Below, one piece after another: positions 1 through 5,530 of a DNA stretch of 11,364 bases. Numbering within the stretch: position 1 is the stretch's first letter; each line of letters begins with the position of its first letter. The translations under genes were made by a program, and so were the position numbers. The DNA is from Dunaliella salina (Eukaryota; Chlorophyta; Chlorophyceae; Chlamydomonadales; Dunaliellaceae), in NCBI GenBank assembly GCA_002284615.2, contig MU070218.1:46147-57510 (forward strand). Reading direction: 5' to 3'. The notes beneath the pieces were generated by a model. The model saw only the letters and a list, made by a program, of their open reading frames with translations, did not search any database and had not been told where the DNA came from.

Positions 1-95
<95 letters not shown>
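1..95. repeat. (AC)n dinucleotide microsatellite
   Basis: An uninterrupted AC tract of 47 units plus one A fills the start of the window and probably continues beyond it. It runs directly into AG at 95-96, so it may be the 3' end of an intron whose polypyrimidine tract has been replaced by the CA repeat. Read as protein it would give only alternating Thr/His, so coding use is unlikely. Confidence 0.97.

Positions 96-96
<1 letters not shown>
95..96 (+). promoter_or_regulatory. putative 3' splice acceptor (AG)
   Basis: The (AC)n tract ends in ACAG followed by GTGGGC, after which the sequence turns abruptly into G/C-biased codons. This is where an intron/exon boundary would be expected. The call is inferred from that change in composition and the open frame downstream; the donor and branch point lie outside the window. 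Confidence 0.4.
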
Positions 97-99
<3 letters not shown>

Positions 100-159
100 G
101 GCCTGGCCACCAATGTCAAGTTGCCCACTGAGAAGCAGAAGGCCAAGCTGGCTGCTTGA
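97..159 (+). CDS. terminal exon of an unidentified host gene (C-terminal 20 codons)
   Basis: If the acceptor at 95-96 is used in phase 0, the exon encodes 20 residues ending in TEKQKAKLAA and then a TGA stop at 157-159. The codons are strongly biased to GCC, AAG, CTG, GTC and ACC, as in well-expressed Chlamydomonadales genes, unlike the A/T-tolerant retroelement codons elsewhere in the window. The tail is lysine-rich and probably helical. I do not recognise the protein, and the rest of the gene lies upstream. A long non-coding stretch with a green-algal poly(A) signal follows, which supports a true gene end. The phase is not certain because only one exon is visible. Confidence 0.45.
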
Positions 160-1045
160 GGCCACATGGCACCACCACCTGTTGCTGGCCTTTGTCGTTG
201 TTGGGGGGCAAGAAGTGTGTGTGTGAACGAAGATACTAGACACAGATGGTTTGCTTGTGGTACTGAGCAGCATGGACTCTGTTGGTCCGTGACAGGGAGA
301 GAGAGGATCTTAGAGGGAATGGGATTAGTAGGAGGGATAACTGCATGAACTCTGGAGGTGCATTAGTGATGTTGGGGGGCAGGTGTGGCCGTGCCCGTGT
401 GGCTGGTCACCCGCTTCTGTTGCATTGGGACATGAACACCCTCGACTGATTTCATTCCGGGCTATCAGGCTCCTCTTACCACCGATGCTCACACTCATTA
501 AGATGAGGAGCCTGCTGTTCTCCTTGAGCTTGTCGTTGTGCTGGAACTCGTGTTGTGAATTTGAGTGCCTCGACCGCAAAACCCTCTGCTTTTCTTTGAG
601 GAACTCATGCTGGAACAGGAGGTTGTGTGCTTTACTTCAACACTTCCTGGAGGGTTTGCCTGCTTGTGAGGGCTGGAATCAGCACGTGGACATGCTAAGA
701 CATTCTCAAAAGAACACCATTAGTGAAGAATTTTTGTGTGGGTATGCAGTCTCTGATTTCCAGGTGCCCAATGCTGCGCACAACAGCATCAGTGGCTGCA
801 CTGCTTTTCTTCGGACTGTGTGCGCTAGCACTTTGCGCGTTGCAGTGTGCTGTGGTGTGACAGATGCTGCGGCAGAGTTGATACGGTACAGGTAGTGCCA
901 AGGAAATTGCTATGTTGCTTGCTTGCTTGTGGTGGGCGACTTGCAAAGGACTGATAATACACTTGGACCAAGGGGTTGGAAGCCACGGGTCATAGTAGTT
1001 GCATTTCATGGAGTTGCTGGTAAGCATGTTGTAACCTTATAGCTC
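160..1045 (+). other. probable 3' UTR of the upstream host gene
   Basis: From the TGA at 157-159 to about 1045 no open frame resembles a known protein on either strand, and composition drifts to the T/G-rich, repeat-poor type common in long 3' UTRs of volvocine algae. No TGTAA occurs until 1029-1033. The open frames that cross the region (for example 383-895) have no recognisable domain and no codon bias like the exon at 97-159. The exact cleavage site cannot be read from sequence. Confidence 0.45.
1029..1033 (+). promoter_or_regulatory. TGTAA polyadenylation signal candidate
   Basis: TGTAA is the usual chlorophyte poly(A) signal and lies about 10-20 nt before the cleavage site. This is the first occurrence downstream of the stop at 157-159, giving a 3' UTR of about 0.88 kb. 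Further TGTAA motifs at 1173-1177 and 1277-1281 are possible alternatives. Confidence 0.4.
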
Positions 1046-1588
1046 TTGTTTAAGATACATATGTCTGGAGTCAGCCCTTTTTCCTGCCGGATGCTTTCGT
1101 CCCAGAGTGCAGTGTTGCTGAATCTTGGTAAGCCCTTCTGTTAATGTACTTCAGAGCCAGAGCCATGAGTGGTGTAATGTGTTGATTGGCGTTGGATGAG
1201 AGAGTGAGAGAGGCATTTTATCGAATTTTTTGTCGTGGTGAAGATCAGGTTGAAGTTGGAGAGCTGGACATCCTTCTGTAAAAATACACATACGTCTGTC
1301 TGGGCACTGCCAGCATGCATTACAGAAAGACCCTTCTGTCGGCACGGATACTAACCGCGAGTCCCATGAAGTAGAGGCAAGGATAGAGCCATGTCAAGCT
1401 CTTGTGAGCTTGGTGGGTGGGTGCGTGGCATTTCCACATAGAACTCAGAAACAGCGGACGCTCTTGTGATCAGTAGAATGATTCCTGACCCCTGTCAATA
1501 GTCGCACTCCGCTGAGTCAACATGAATGGTCACTACCCCGTCCAAGTTGAACGGGCCATTCAGCTTATGTGAGTGATTCAATGTCAAG
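1046..1588. other. intergenic stretch, no gene recognised
   Basis: No coding region can be supported on either strand. The only clear local structure is a perfect 7-bp hairpin at 1395-1412 (CAAGCTC, loop TTGT, GAGCTTG). Two further TGTAA motifs (1173-1177, 1277-1281) leave open that the upstream transcript ends here rather than near 1045. Confidence 0.4.
1395..1412. repeat. short perfect inverted repeat (hairpin)
   Basis: Arms of 7 bp (CAAGCTC / GAGCTTG) flank a 4-nt TTGT loop. It lies in otherwise featureless intergenic DNA and no function is implied. Confidence 0.5.
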
Positions 1589-1709
1589 ATAAGGTTGCAT
1601 CACTGTATCCACCTACAAGGGCAGCTGAGTGGAGGCATAGAGGCCTGTAACCAGACCAATTCGAGCAAGGTAATGAAGCATGTCCTCAAAAGTCAGGCAC
1701 AGCATGTCA
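1589..1709 (+). repeat. diverged direct repeat, copy A
   Basis: This segment aligns with 2181-2298 over about 120 bp. Shared blocks include CAAGGGCA, CTGTAACCAGACC and TCAGGCACAGCA. Within the best 18 codons the two copies differ at ten sites, nine of them transitions, which fits old copies decaying neutrally. Both copies keep one frame open across the core, with LQGQLSG and CNQT in common, so it may be a piece of retroelement coding sequence. A chance tRNA-like box A/B pattern was considered and not accepted. Confidence 0.7.
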
Positions 1710-1828
1710 CGTAACTAGCATCAGAATGACAGTGCATAGTCGTTGGACCATTTCGTTGCTAATCGTTGAAGCTGCCAGGCTGGTTTAGGGTTCAGGGTGT
1801 ATTGTTATGAATTTTTATGAACTCGTAA

Positions 1829-1981
1829 TGAAAACAGGCTCAATTCTATTCATTATCATCTGCCCAATTCTTTTCATTGTCATCTGCCCGGACAATTGTT
1901 CCCCGCAGCAGCATGATGAAAACAGGTTCAATTGTATTCATTTCATCTGCCCGAACATTAGTTCCCTGTCGCAGCACGAAC
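1829..1981 (+). repeat. imperfect tandem repeat, unit about 65-88 bp
   Basis: Two units start with TGAAAACAGG at 1829 and 1917. Each then carries CAATT, ATTCATT, CATCTGCCC and a GTTCCC...GCAGCA-like end. The first unit is longer because its TTCATT..CATCTGCCC part is itself duplicated (about 23 bp). It resembles a minisatellite or a locally duplicated retroelement UTR. Confidence 0.7.
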
Positions 1982-2078
1982 TAAAGGAAATTATTATGAG
2001 ATATCCTGTGTCAAGTCAGGCAACAGGGTATAATGGGGCTGCAAGCATCAGGCTTCTAGTCAATGCTAAACAATTAAA

Positions 2079-2264
2079 ATGCGTCCATGGCATGCACAAC
2101 TGGGAGAGCCTTTTACATGCACTGCGGCGGTGGAAACACCTGAACATTTATGGACCTTGTATCCGAAATTGAAGAGATTAGGTAAGGTTACACGCTATAT
2201 CCGCCTTCAAGGGCAACTGAGCGGAAACACAGAAGTCTGTAACCAGACCAGATTGGGAAATTGA
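2079..2264 (+). pseudogene. relic of a retroelement C-terminal zinc-finger segment
   Basis: The frame encodes a segment with the pattern C14-x2-A17-x5-H23-x4-Y28 around VETPEHLWTLYP. LINE polyproteins end in a C-x(1-4)-C-x(7-9)-H-x4-C knuckle, often with an 'ETPEHL' core. Here the second and last Cys positions would have become Ala and Tyr, so zinc binding should be lost. Codons after the finger run into repeat copy B and keep the LQGQLSG and CNQT strings seen in copy A. There is no long upstream frame, so this is an isolated, decayed tail. The start given is simply the first Met in frame and is not a real initiation site. Confidence 0.35.
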
Positions 2265-2298
2265 ATGCATTGTTCAAAACTCAGGCACAGCATTTCAA
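2181..2298 (+). repeat. diverged direct repeat, copy B
   Basis: This is the partner of 1589-1709. It directly follows the zinc-finger relic and shares its open frame up to a TGA at 2262-2264. That suggests the repeat pair is the 3' coding end or 3' UTR of one degenerate retroelement family. Confidence 0.7.
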
Positions 2299-2421
2299 GC
2301 AAGCAGACACGAACTTGGCTAATTCTAAGACATCAGTCTGGAATAAAGTCTCGGAGCCGCGTTGCACCATTTTCAGGCAATGGAGAAAACAGATGCTGAA
2401 ACTGAGTAGATAAGGTTTCAA

Positions 2422-2468
2422 GGTTACAATTGGGTTTGACCTTCAGCCAGGTTGTTTGGCTGCTCGGC
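2422..2468 (-). repeat. AEQP..AEG hairpin/tail module, copy 1
   Basis: On the minus strand it reads GAGCAGCCA, a 7-nt spacer, TGGCTGAAGG, ten bases, then TTGTAACC. The CAGCCA/TGGCTG arms are perfect. It encodes the last residues of element X and includes its stop codon. Confidence 0.75.
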
Positions 2469-2778
2469 CTGATGAACTGTTCCATCCACAGAATGAATAT
2501 CCATGGGATTAGGAATAAAACGATAAGTCTCATTAGTTTGGTCCTGTAAATGAAAGGCATCCTCAGAACTAGCCTCAGTGTAGTAAAAAGCGCCTGTCTC
2601 GTCTTGAAGAACTCTGTGAGCAGAGGGGAAATTAGAAAAAAAATGTTCATAAGTCCTTCTAGGAGAACACACAGGACCGCAAGAACAAAAGAACACAGCA
2701 TGTTTTTCATCTTGAAGGCCTCCTCGGTCACATTTATCACAAACTGAAGTGTGCTCATGCCAAAGTGATGTCTCAACT

Positions 2779-2829
2779 CTTAGGGTGTGAGCATGCAATG
2801 GAAGGCGCGTGATGTTTCTCAGCATATGC
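2779..2829. repeat. 51-bp direct repeat, left copy (likely target-site duplication)
   Basis: It matches 2962-3012 at 49 of 51 positions (G/C and C/T differences). It flanks the 132-bp insertion, and each copy encodes the same part of element X on the minus strand. Confidence 0.85.
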
Positions 2830-2870
2830 GGTAACCAAGATACTCAGCATATGCGGTAACCAAGATACTC
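2821..2870 (+). repeat. 25-bp tandem duplication at an insertion junction
   Basis: The 25-mer beginning AGCATATGCGGTAACC occurs twice back to back (2821-2845 and 2846-2870) without a mismatch. Its first nine bases belong to the end of the 51-bp direct repeat and the rest to the insert, so it straddles the 5' junction of the inserted fragment. Confidence 0.92.
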
Positions 2871-2961
2871 AGACTTATCGCTTCATCTCTGAGCTTATGG
2901 TTTTCTTTCACCACACCGAGCAGCCAAACTTTCTGGCTGAAGGTTATGTTCCCTTGTACAC
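2830..2961 (+). mobile_element. 132-bp LINE 3'-end insertion, antisense to element X
   Basis: On the plus strand, 2873-2962 encodes TYRFISELM, then TEQPNFLAEG, matching element X's own C-terminus (TYRFIPNPM ... AEQPNNLAEG). It is therefore a 3'-terminal scrap of the same family in the opposite orientation. The tail reads TTGTACACC where X has TTGTAACC. The 51-bp direct repeats on both sides mark it as a separate, later insertion, most simply a severely 5'-truncated retrotransposition event. The tandem 25-mer at its left edge suggests template slippage during attachment of the 5' end. Confidence 0.72.
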
Positions 2962-2962
2962 C
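2916..2962 (+). repeat. AEQP..AEG hairpin/tail module, copy 2
   Basis: It has the same layout as copy 1 but on the plus strand: CAGCCA, spacer AACTTTC, TGGCTGAAGG, ten bases, then TTGTACACC. Confidence 0.75.
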
Positions 2963-3012
2963 TTAGGGTGTGAGCATGCAATCGAAGGCGCGTGATGTTT
3001 CTTAGCATATGC
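2962..3012. repeat. 51-bp direct repeat, right copy (likely target-site duplication)
   Basis: Partner of 2779-2829. It lies immediately after the tail of the 132-bp insertion and continues element X's reading frame on the minus strand. Confidence 0.85.
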
Positions 3013-3110
3013 TTGCCTAAATCAAGATGCAAATACCTAGGGACAAAAAAAAGCGCTCCATGAGCAGCCAAAGGTTTCAAAGGGGGAGCCACCCAGTGAT
3101 GATTCTTTTT

Positions 3111-3704
3111 TTATTTGTTCACACGCTCATTGTGCTCTGCCAAGGCAGCCGCATTCCAAACGCCTCGTAGCCCTTTTCTTGGATCAACAACGAACTCCTT
3201 CAGTGCTACTGGCTGCCCTGGACGTACACATTGAATAAACATATTGCACCTGTCCAAGCCATTACATGCTGTCAAAAACTCTGAGGTCCAACATTTACAA
3301 GATATACTGCTCATGCCAACATCTGTTTGCAGCACCTTGCGCAGCGTCATACTGCTGCTGCGCAGCTAAGTATTGTAGAATCTGACTGCTGCACGAAACC
3401 AATAAAACTGCAAAGCCTCATGACCACATTCCTGCAGAACAAACCAGTTAGGAGTGGTGCGCTTCACCCCAAGGAAACGCTTCAGTAAGCACAGGTGCAC
3501 AGTTTGTAAAGGGCAGTCCCATTTAGCGCCTTCTTTCATATCTCTAGTGCCCCAGATTTGACAAGCATACATGCTAGCAGGGAGAGCACATGCTTTAGCC
3601 AGCCAGAGCATAATATGCGGCCTGTCAGTTAAGTGGTACTCTGATGCAAATTGCCTGATCCGTCTACATCCAGCCAGGAAAGGAGCGCACATGTGTTCGG
3701 CAGT
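3111..3704 (-). pseudogene. LINE RT thumb / connection region (element X)
   Basis: The minus-strand frame from about 3704 to 3369 encodes the segment that follows the RT palm in LINE polyproteins, with a stretch like LTDRPHIMLWLAKACALP followed by YACQIWGT, then LLKRFLGVKRTTPNW and LQFYWFRAAVRFYN. This tryptophan-rich pattern is typical of the thumb and linker. An in-frame TAG at 3366-3368 interrupts it. The same frame then continues to a TAA at 3111-3113 with further linker residues. Both stops lie in otherwise unshifted sequence, so this copy has lost function only mildly. The RT palm with its catalytic Asp residues is absent. Confidence 0.7.
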
Positions 3705-3720
3705 GGCCTGATGCTATGTT

Positions 3721-4056
3721 GTTGTTGCTACATGGCTGACGCTGACAAGGAGGACCAGATGAGGGGGTGAACTCAAGATCTCAGGCAAGGTTCACACGTT
3801 CTCTGTTCCAACTGATTTAGGTTTGTAACAGTTTCTCCCCATCTCCTTTACCTGCGTCCTCGCAGTCAAACAAAAAGTCCAAATGTGAAAATTGCAATGA
3901 AAACGAGTGAAGTCGCGCAGGGAAAAGAAAATGAACCATGAAAGAAAAAGAAAAACTACATAGGCAAAGAAACTCTCCTTGCATCAATTAAGGAAGAGGG
4001 GACACATTGGCTCAAGCCGTGTGCCCCCTCCACCACAAGGTGTGAAGAAGAGAATT
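3721..4056 (-). other. probable 3' UTR of the minus-strand RNase H/RLE element
   Basis: On the minus strand this follows the TAG at 4057-4059. It contains long T/C-rich runs (about 3880-3960) and ends near a CAACAACAACA-like stretch at about 3719-3731, next to the truncated start of element X. No open frame here can be supported. It could be the element's 3' UTR with a short tandem tail; no duplicated target was found. Confidence 0.4.
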
Positions 4057-4501
4057 CTAATGTGGATCTGGATGGTTACTAGAAGCACCTGGCTCTAGAA
4101 CCTGGCTGTGGGAAGTATTCTTGTTTTCAATAGCGCGGCGTGTGGTAACTAGTTTGTGGGCCTATTGAATAGAATGGGCATGAAGTTGTTGAGCAAGCTT
4201 TGTGGCACGCTGATGATCCAATCCTAGTTGTTTGAATTGCTTGAGGGTATGCTCAGTGTAAATAGTTCCACCTACACCCAGGAGAATAGGATGAATTGTA
4301 ACAGCTTTAGCGTTGATAAGTTTACAAAGGTCTGCATGCTGCTGCTTTGCTGCGTTCAACTGATGCTCTGGGCTTGTGTCTACACAGATCTCTATTAGGT
4401 GCACATGGCGTTCATTTGCATGAAGTTCATGGGGTTGCCTCATGCGGCTAGTTCTGGTGGTCCTCGGTGAGGAGCTGCGCAAAGCGTGATGGGAATGGGT
4501 A
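4057..4501 (-). pseudogene. RLE-like C-terminal domain of the minus-strand element
   Basis: After the left duplication copy the frame resumes in phase with RTTRTSRMRQP, then HVHLIEICVDTSPEHQL, ILLGVGGTIYTEHTL and LHAHSIQ. The order of a strand ending in LIEI, a long helix with QQH and a strand with LLG..GTIY matches the restriction-like endonuclease of algal LINEs. There the first strand normally reads E-x-K followed by an aromatic residue and Cys. Here Cys directly follows LIEI, as if two codons including the catalytic Lys were deleted. A TAG at 4162-4164 is followed in frame by 34 more codons (VTTRRAIENK ... NHPDPH) to the apparent true stop at 4057-4059. Confidence 0.6.
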
Positions 4502-4546
4502 GGAGAAATACCGTTAGAAGTACGTTTGGCATTAGAAGGGGTGATA
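4502..4546. repeat. 45-bp direct repeat, left copy (likely target-site duplication)
   Basis: Identical to 4838-4882 except for one G/A difference (44 of 45). Both copies encode ITPSN-KRTSNGIS on the minus strand, with one variable residue (A or V), in the same phase. Confidence 0.9.
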
Positions 4547-4554
4547 GACTACAA

Positions 4555-4603
4555 GGATTACAAGGAGGTTGTTGCCTTCAGCCATGAAGCTTGGCTGCTC
4601 GGC
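4555..4603 (-). repeat. AEQP..AEG hairpin/tail module, copy 3
   Basis: Minus-strand CAGCCA, spacer AGCTTCA, TGGCTGAAGG, eleven bases, then TTGTAATCC. It is the terminal module of the 291-bp insertion. Confidence 0.75.
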
Positions 4604-4623
4604 TCTTCAACAAAGGAAGTCTT

Positions 4624-4672
4624 GGTTACAAGGTAAGTTTTAGCCTTCAGCCATGAAGTCTGGCTGCTCAGC
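4624..4672 (-). repeat. AEQP..AEG hairpin/tail module, copy 4
   Basis: Minus-strand CAGCCA, spacer GACTTCA, TGGCTGAAGG with TAA following at once, then TTGTAACC twelve bases after the AAGG. It lies just upstream (minus sense) of copy 3, so the insertion has two 3' ends in tandem. Confidence 0.75.
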
Positions 4673-4837
4673 TTTCCCTAGAAAACCAAGTGAATGCATT
4701 AAAACACACAGGCAGGGGAAAAGACACAGATAAAAAGCAGACATGTAAAAAAGAAACATGGCAGTGTCTGCATGTAAGGCAGAAGAGCAAGCAGCAAAAA
4801 GGTAAGTCTGCATGTAAGTCTTGAGAGAAACGATGGG

Positions 4838-4882
4838 GGAGAAATACCGTTAGAAGTACGTTTGACATTAGAAGGGGTGATA
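4838..4882. repeat. 45-bp direct repeat, right copy (likely target-site duplication)
   Basis: Partner of 4502-4546. It marks the 5' edge of the 291-bp minus-strand insertion. Confidence 0.9.
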
Positions 4883-5328
4883 AAAACAGCATCTGCCAGT
4901 GATCGACTGGAGTTGATTCTTTTGCTCTCTGGAAGGTTACGAGGGAAGAGGTAAGCAGGTAAAGTCCTGTTTGAGGCATGTGTAGGGAGTTGGAGGTTGT
5001 GTTGAGCAAGCTTAAAATCGCTTCCTATGTCTGTGTAGACCAGGCCTGCCCCTACAGGGCATTTGCTGAGGGCTTTTGTAATCATTCTGCCTGCAATGTT
5101 ATGGCGTTCAGTTTTCATGTTGGAGATGATATGGTTTTGGCAGCCTGAGAGCATGTGTAGTGCGTTATCCAAATGATGGCAGCCTGGGAGGGGACAAGAT
5201 GAATCAATTGACTTTTTAAAACGTACTGCATGTTTTTGGTTGTAGAGAGTGCCTGTGCGGTACTGCAGGATGGTACGCTTCACGGGTACAGAAATGTTGG
5301 GCATATTTCTGAAGGCATTGCTGATTTT
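4883..5328 (-). pseudogene. CCHC zinc knuckle and start of the RLE-like region
   Basis: On the minus strand the frame shows VKRTILQYRTGTLYNQKHA and then the knuckle C-x4-C-x7-H-x4-C (5140-5196). This is the CCHC motif that precedes a restriction-like endonuclease in R2/Dualen-type elements and contacts nucleic acid. Further on come LPAYLFPRNLPESKR and an ADAVFITP strand, as expected for the first strand of an RLE fold ('PD'-like position, here AD). The frame then enters the right copy of the 45-bp duplication and is cut off by the insertion. Confidence 0.65.
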
Positions 5329-5331
5329 TTA

Positions 5332-5530
5332 ATCTACTCGCGGTAATAAGTTTTGATAGTAAGAGTAGTAGCCTGTTTTGGCATTGGCATATCCAAGCTT
5401 GTGTTTGGAATGCCTGTGGATTTCAGGGCATCTTGAAGATTGGGGAAATAGGTGAGCGTTTGGGCAGGTGGTGGACCGGCAGATGTGCCTGCAGCATGCA
5501 CTCTTTCTTCCTTGGCTAACCAGGTACCTT
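5332..5530 (-). pseudogene. linker between RNase H and the CCHC knuckle (two frameshifts)
   Basis: After the shift near 5522 one frame gives WLAKEE and LTYFPNLQDALKS. A second shift near 5410 leads to KHKLGYANAKTGYYSYYQ in the frame that also carries the CCHC segment, with a TAA at 5329-5331 in between. The tyrosine-rich stretch resembles the linker of RNase H-bearing LINEs, but no catalytic motif is visible. Confidence 0.5.

Larger units (their letters stand above)
2424..3110 (-). pseudogene. LINE C-terminal region with CCHC knuckle (element X), split by an insertion
   Basis: The frame continues from the previous segment after the TAA at 3111-3113, breaks at the insertion (2830-2961) and resumes in the same phase. 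After it come the knuckle C-x2-C-x9-H-x4-C (2685-2741) with QDEKHAVFFC, and a C-terminus ending in AEQPNNLAEGQTQL. The TAA stop at 2424-2426 lies inside the TTGTAACC tail, so stop codon and TGTAA poly(A) signal overlap. Insert plus one duplicated copy is 183 bp, a multiple of three, so the frame on both sides agrees. The hydrophobic minus-strand frame at 2333-2776 is a shadow of this one. Confidence 0.72.
2403..3720 (-). mobile_element. element X: 5'-truncated LINE tail (minus strand)
   Basis: Read on the minus strand, this is the 3' third of a non-LTR retrotransposon. It starts abruptly around 3705-3720 inside the RT thumb, continues through the connection region, a CCHC knuckle and the C-terminus, and ends in a TTGTAACC / TTGAAACC tandem tail at 2414-2429. 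A 132-bp antisense insertion between 51-bp direct repeats splits it. 5' truncation is the normal outcome of incomplete target-primed reverse transcription. The 5' boundary is approximate because the coding signal fades there, and no target-site duplication of X itself could be found. Confidence 0.75.
4547..4837 (-). mobile_element. 291-bp LINE 3'-end insertion inside the RLE-like domain
   Basis: The segment lies between the 45-bp direct repeats and is foreign to the frame on either side. On the minus strand it starts with T/C-rich sequence containing a 13-bp repeat (4766-4778 and 4806-4818). It then carries two successive LINE 3' ends: KAEQPDFMAEG followed at once by TAA, and RAEQPSFMAEG. Each is followed 11-12 bases later by TTGTAAYC. 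The last tail (TTGTAATCC TTGTAG) abuts the left repeat copy. Insert plus one repeat is 336 bp, a multiple of three. It is best explained as a 5'-truncated insertion of an element X relative that already carried, or gained, a duplicated 3' end. Confidence 0.72.

Noticed and set aside
1..96. Thr/His repeat protein encoded by the AC tract
   Set aside because: It is a pure dinucleotide repeat, open in several frames by composition alone; an intron end is the simpler reading.
383..895. 170-codon plus-strand open frame
   Set aside because: No domain, Cys/Ser/Leu-rich without pattern, lies inside the likely 3' UTR, and its codon use is unlike the adjacent exon.
1600..1670. tRNA-like box A (AGCTGAGTGG) and box B (TTCGA) at tRNA-like spacing in repeat copy A
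   Set aside because: Box B is not kept in copy B, no T-stem pairs, and homology extends well upstream of any tRNA start; too weak for a SINE call.
1807..2172. 121-codon plus-strand open frame
   Set aside because: It runs through the tandem repeat, and its end is a shifted reading of the zinc-finger relic; no motif of its own.
2333..2776. Hydrophobic minus-strand open frame resembling a membrane protein
   Set aside because: It overlaps the LINE C-terminal frame with its CCHC knuckle; the hydrophobicity comes from reading that sequence out of frame.
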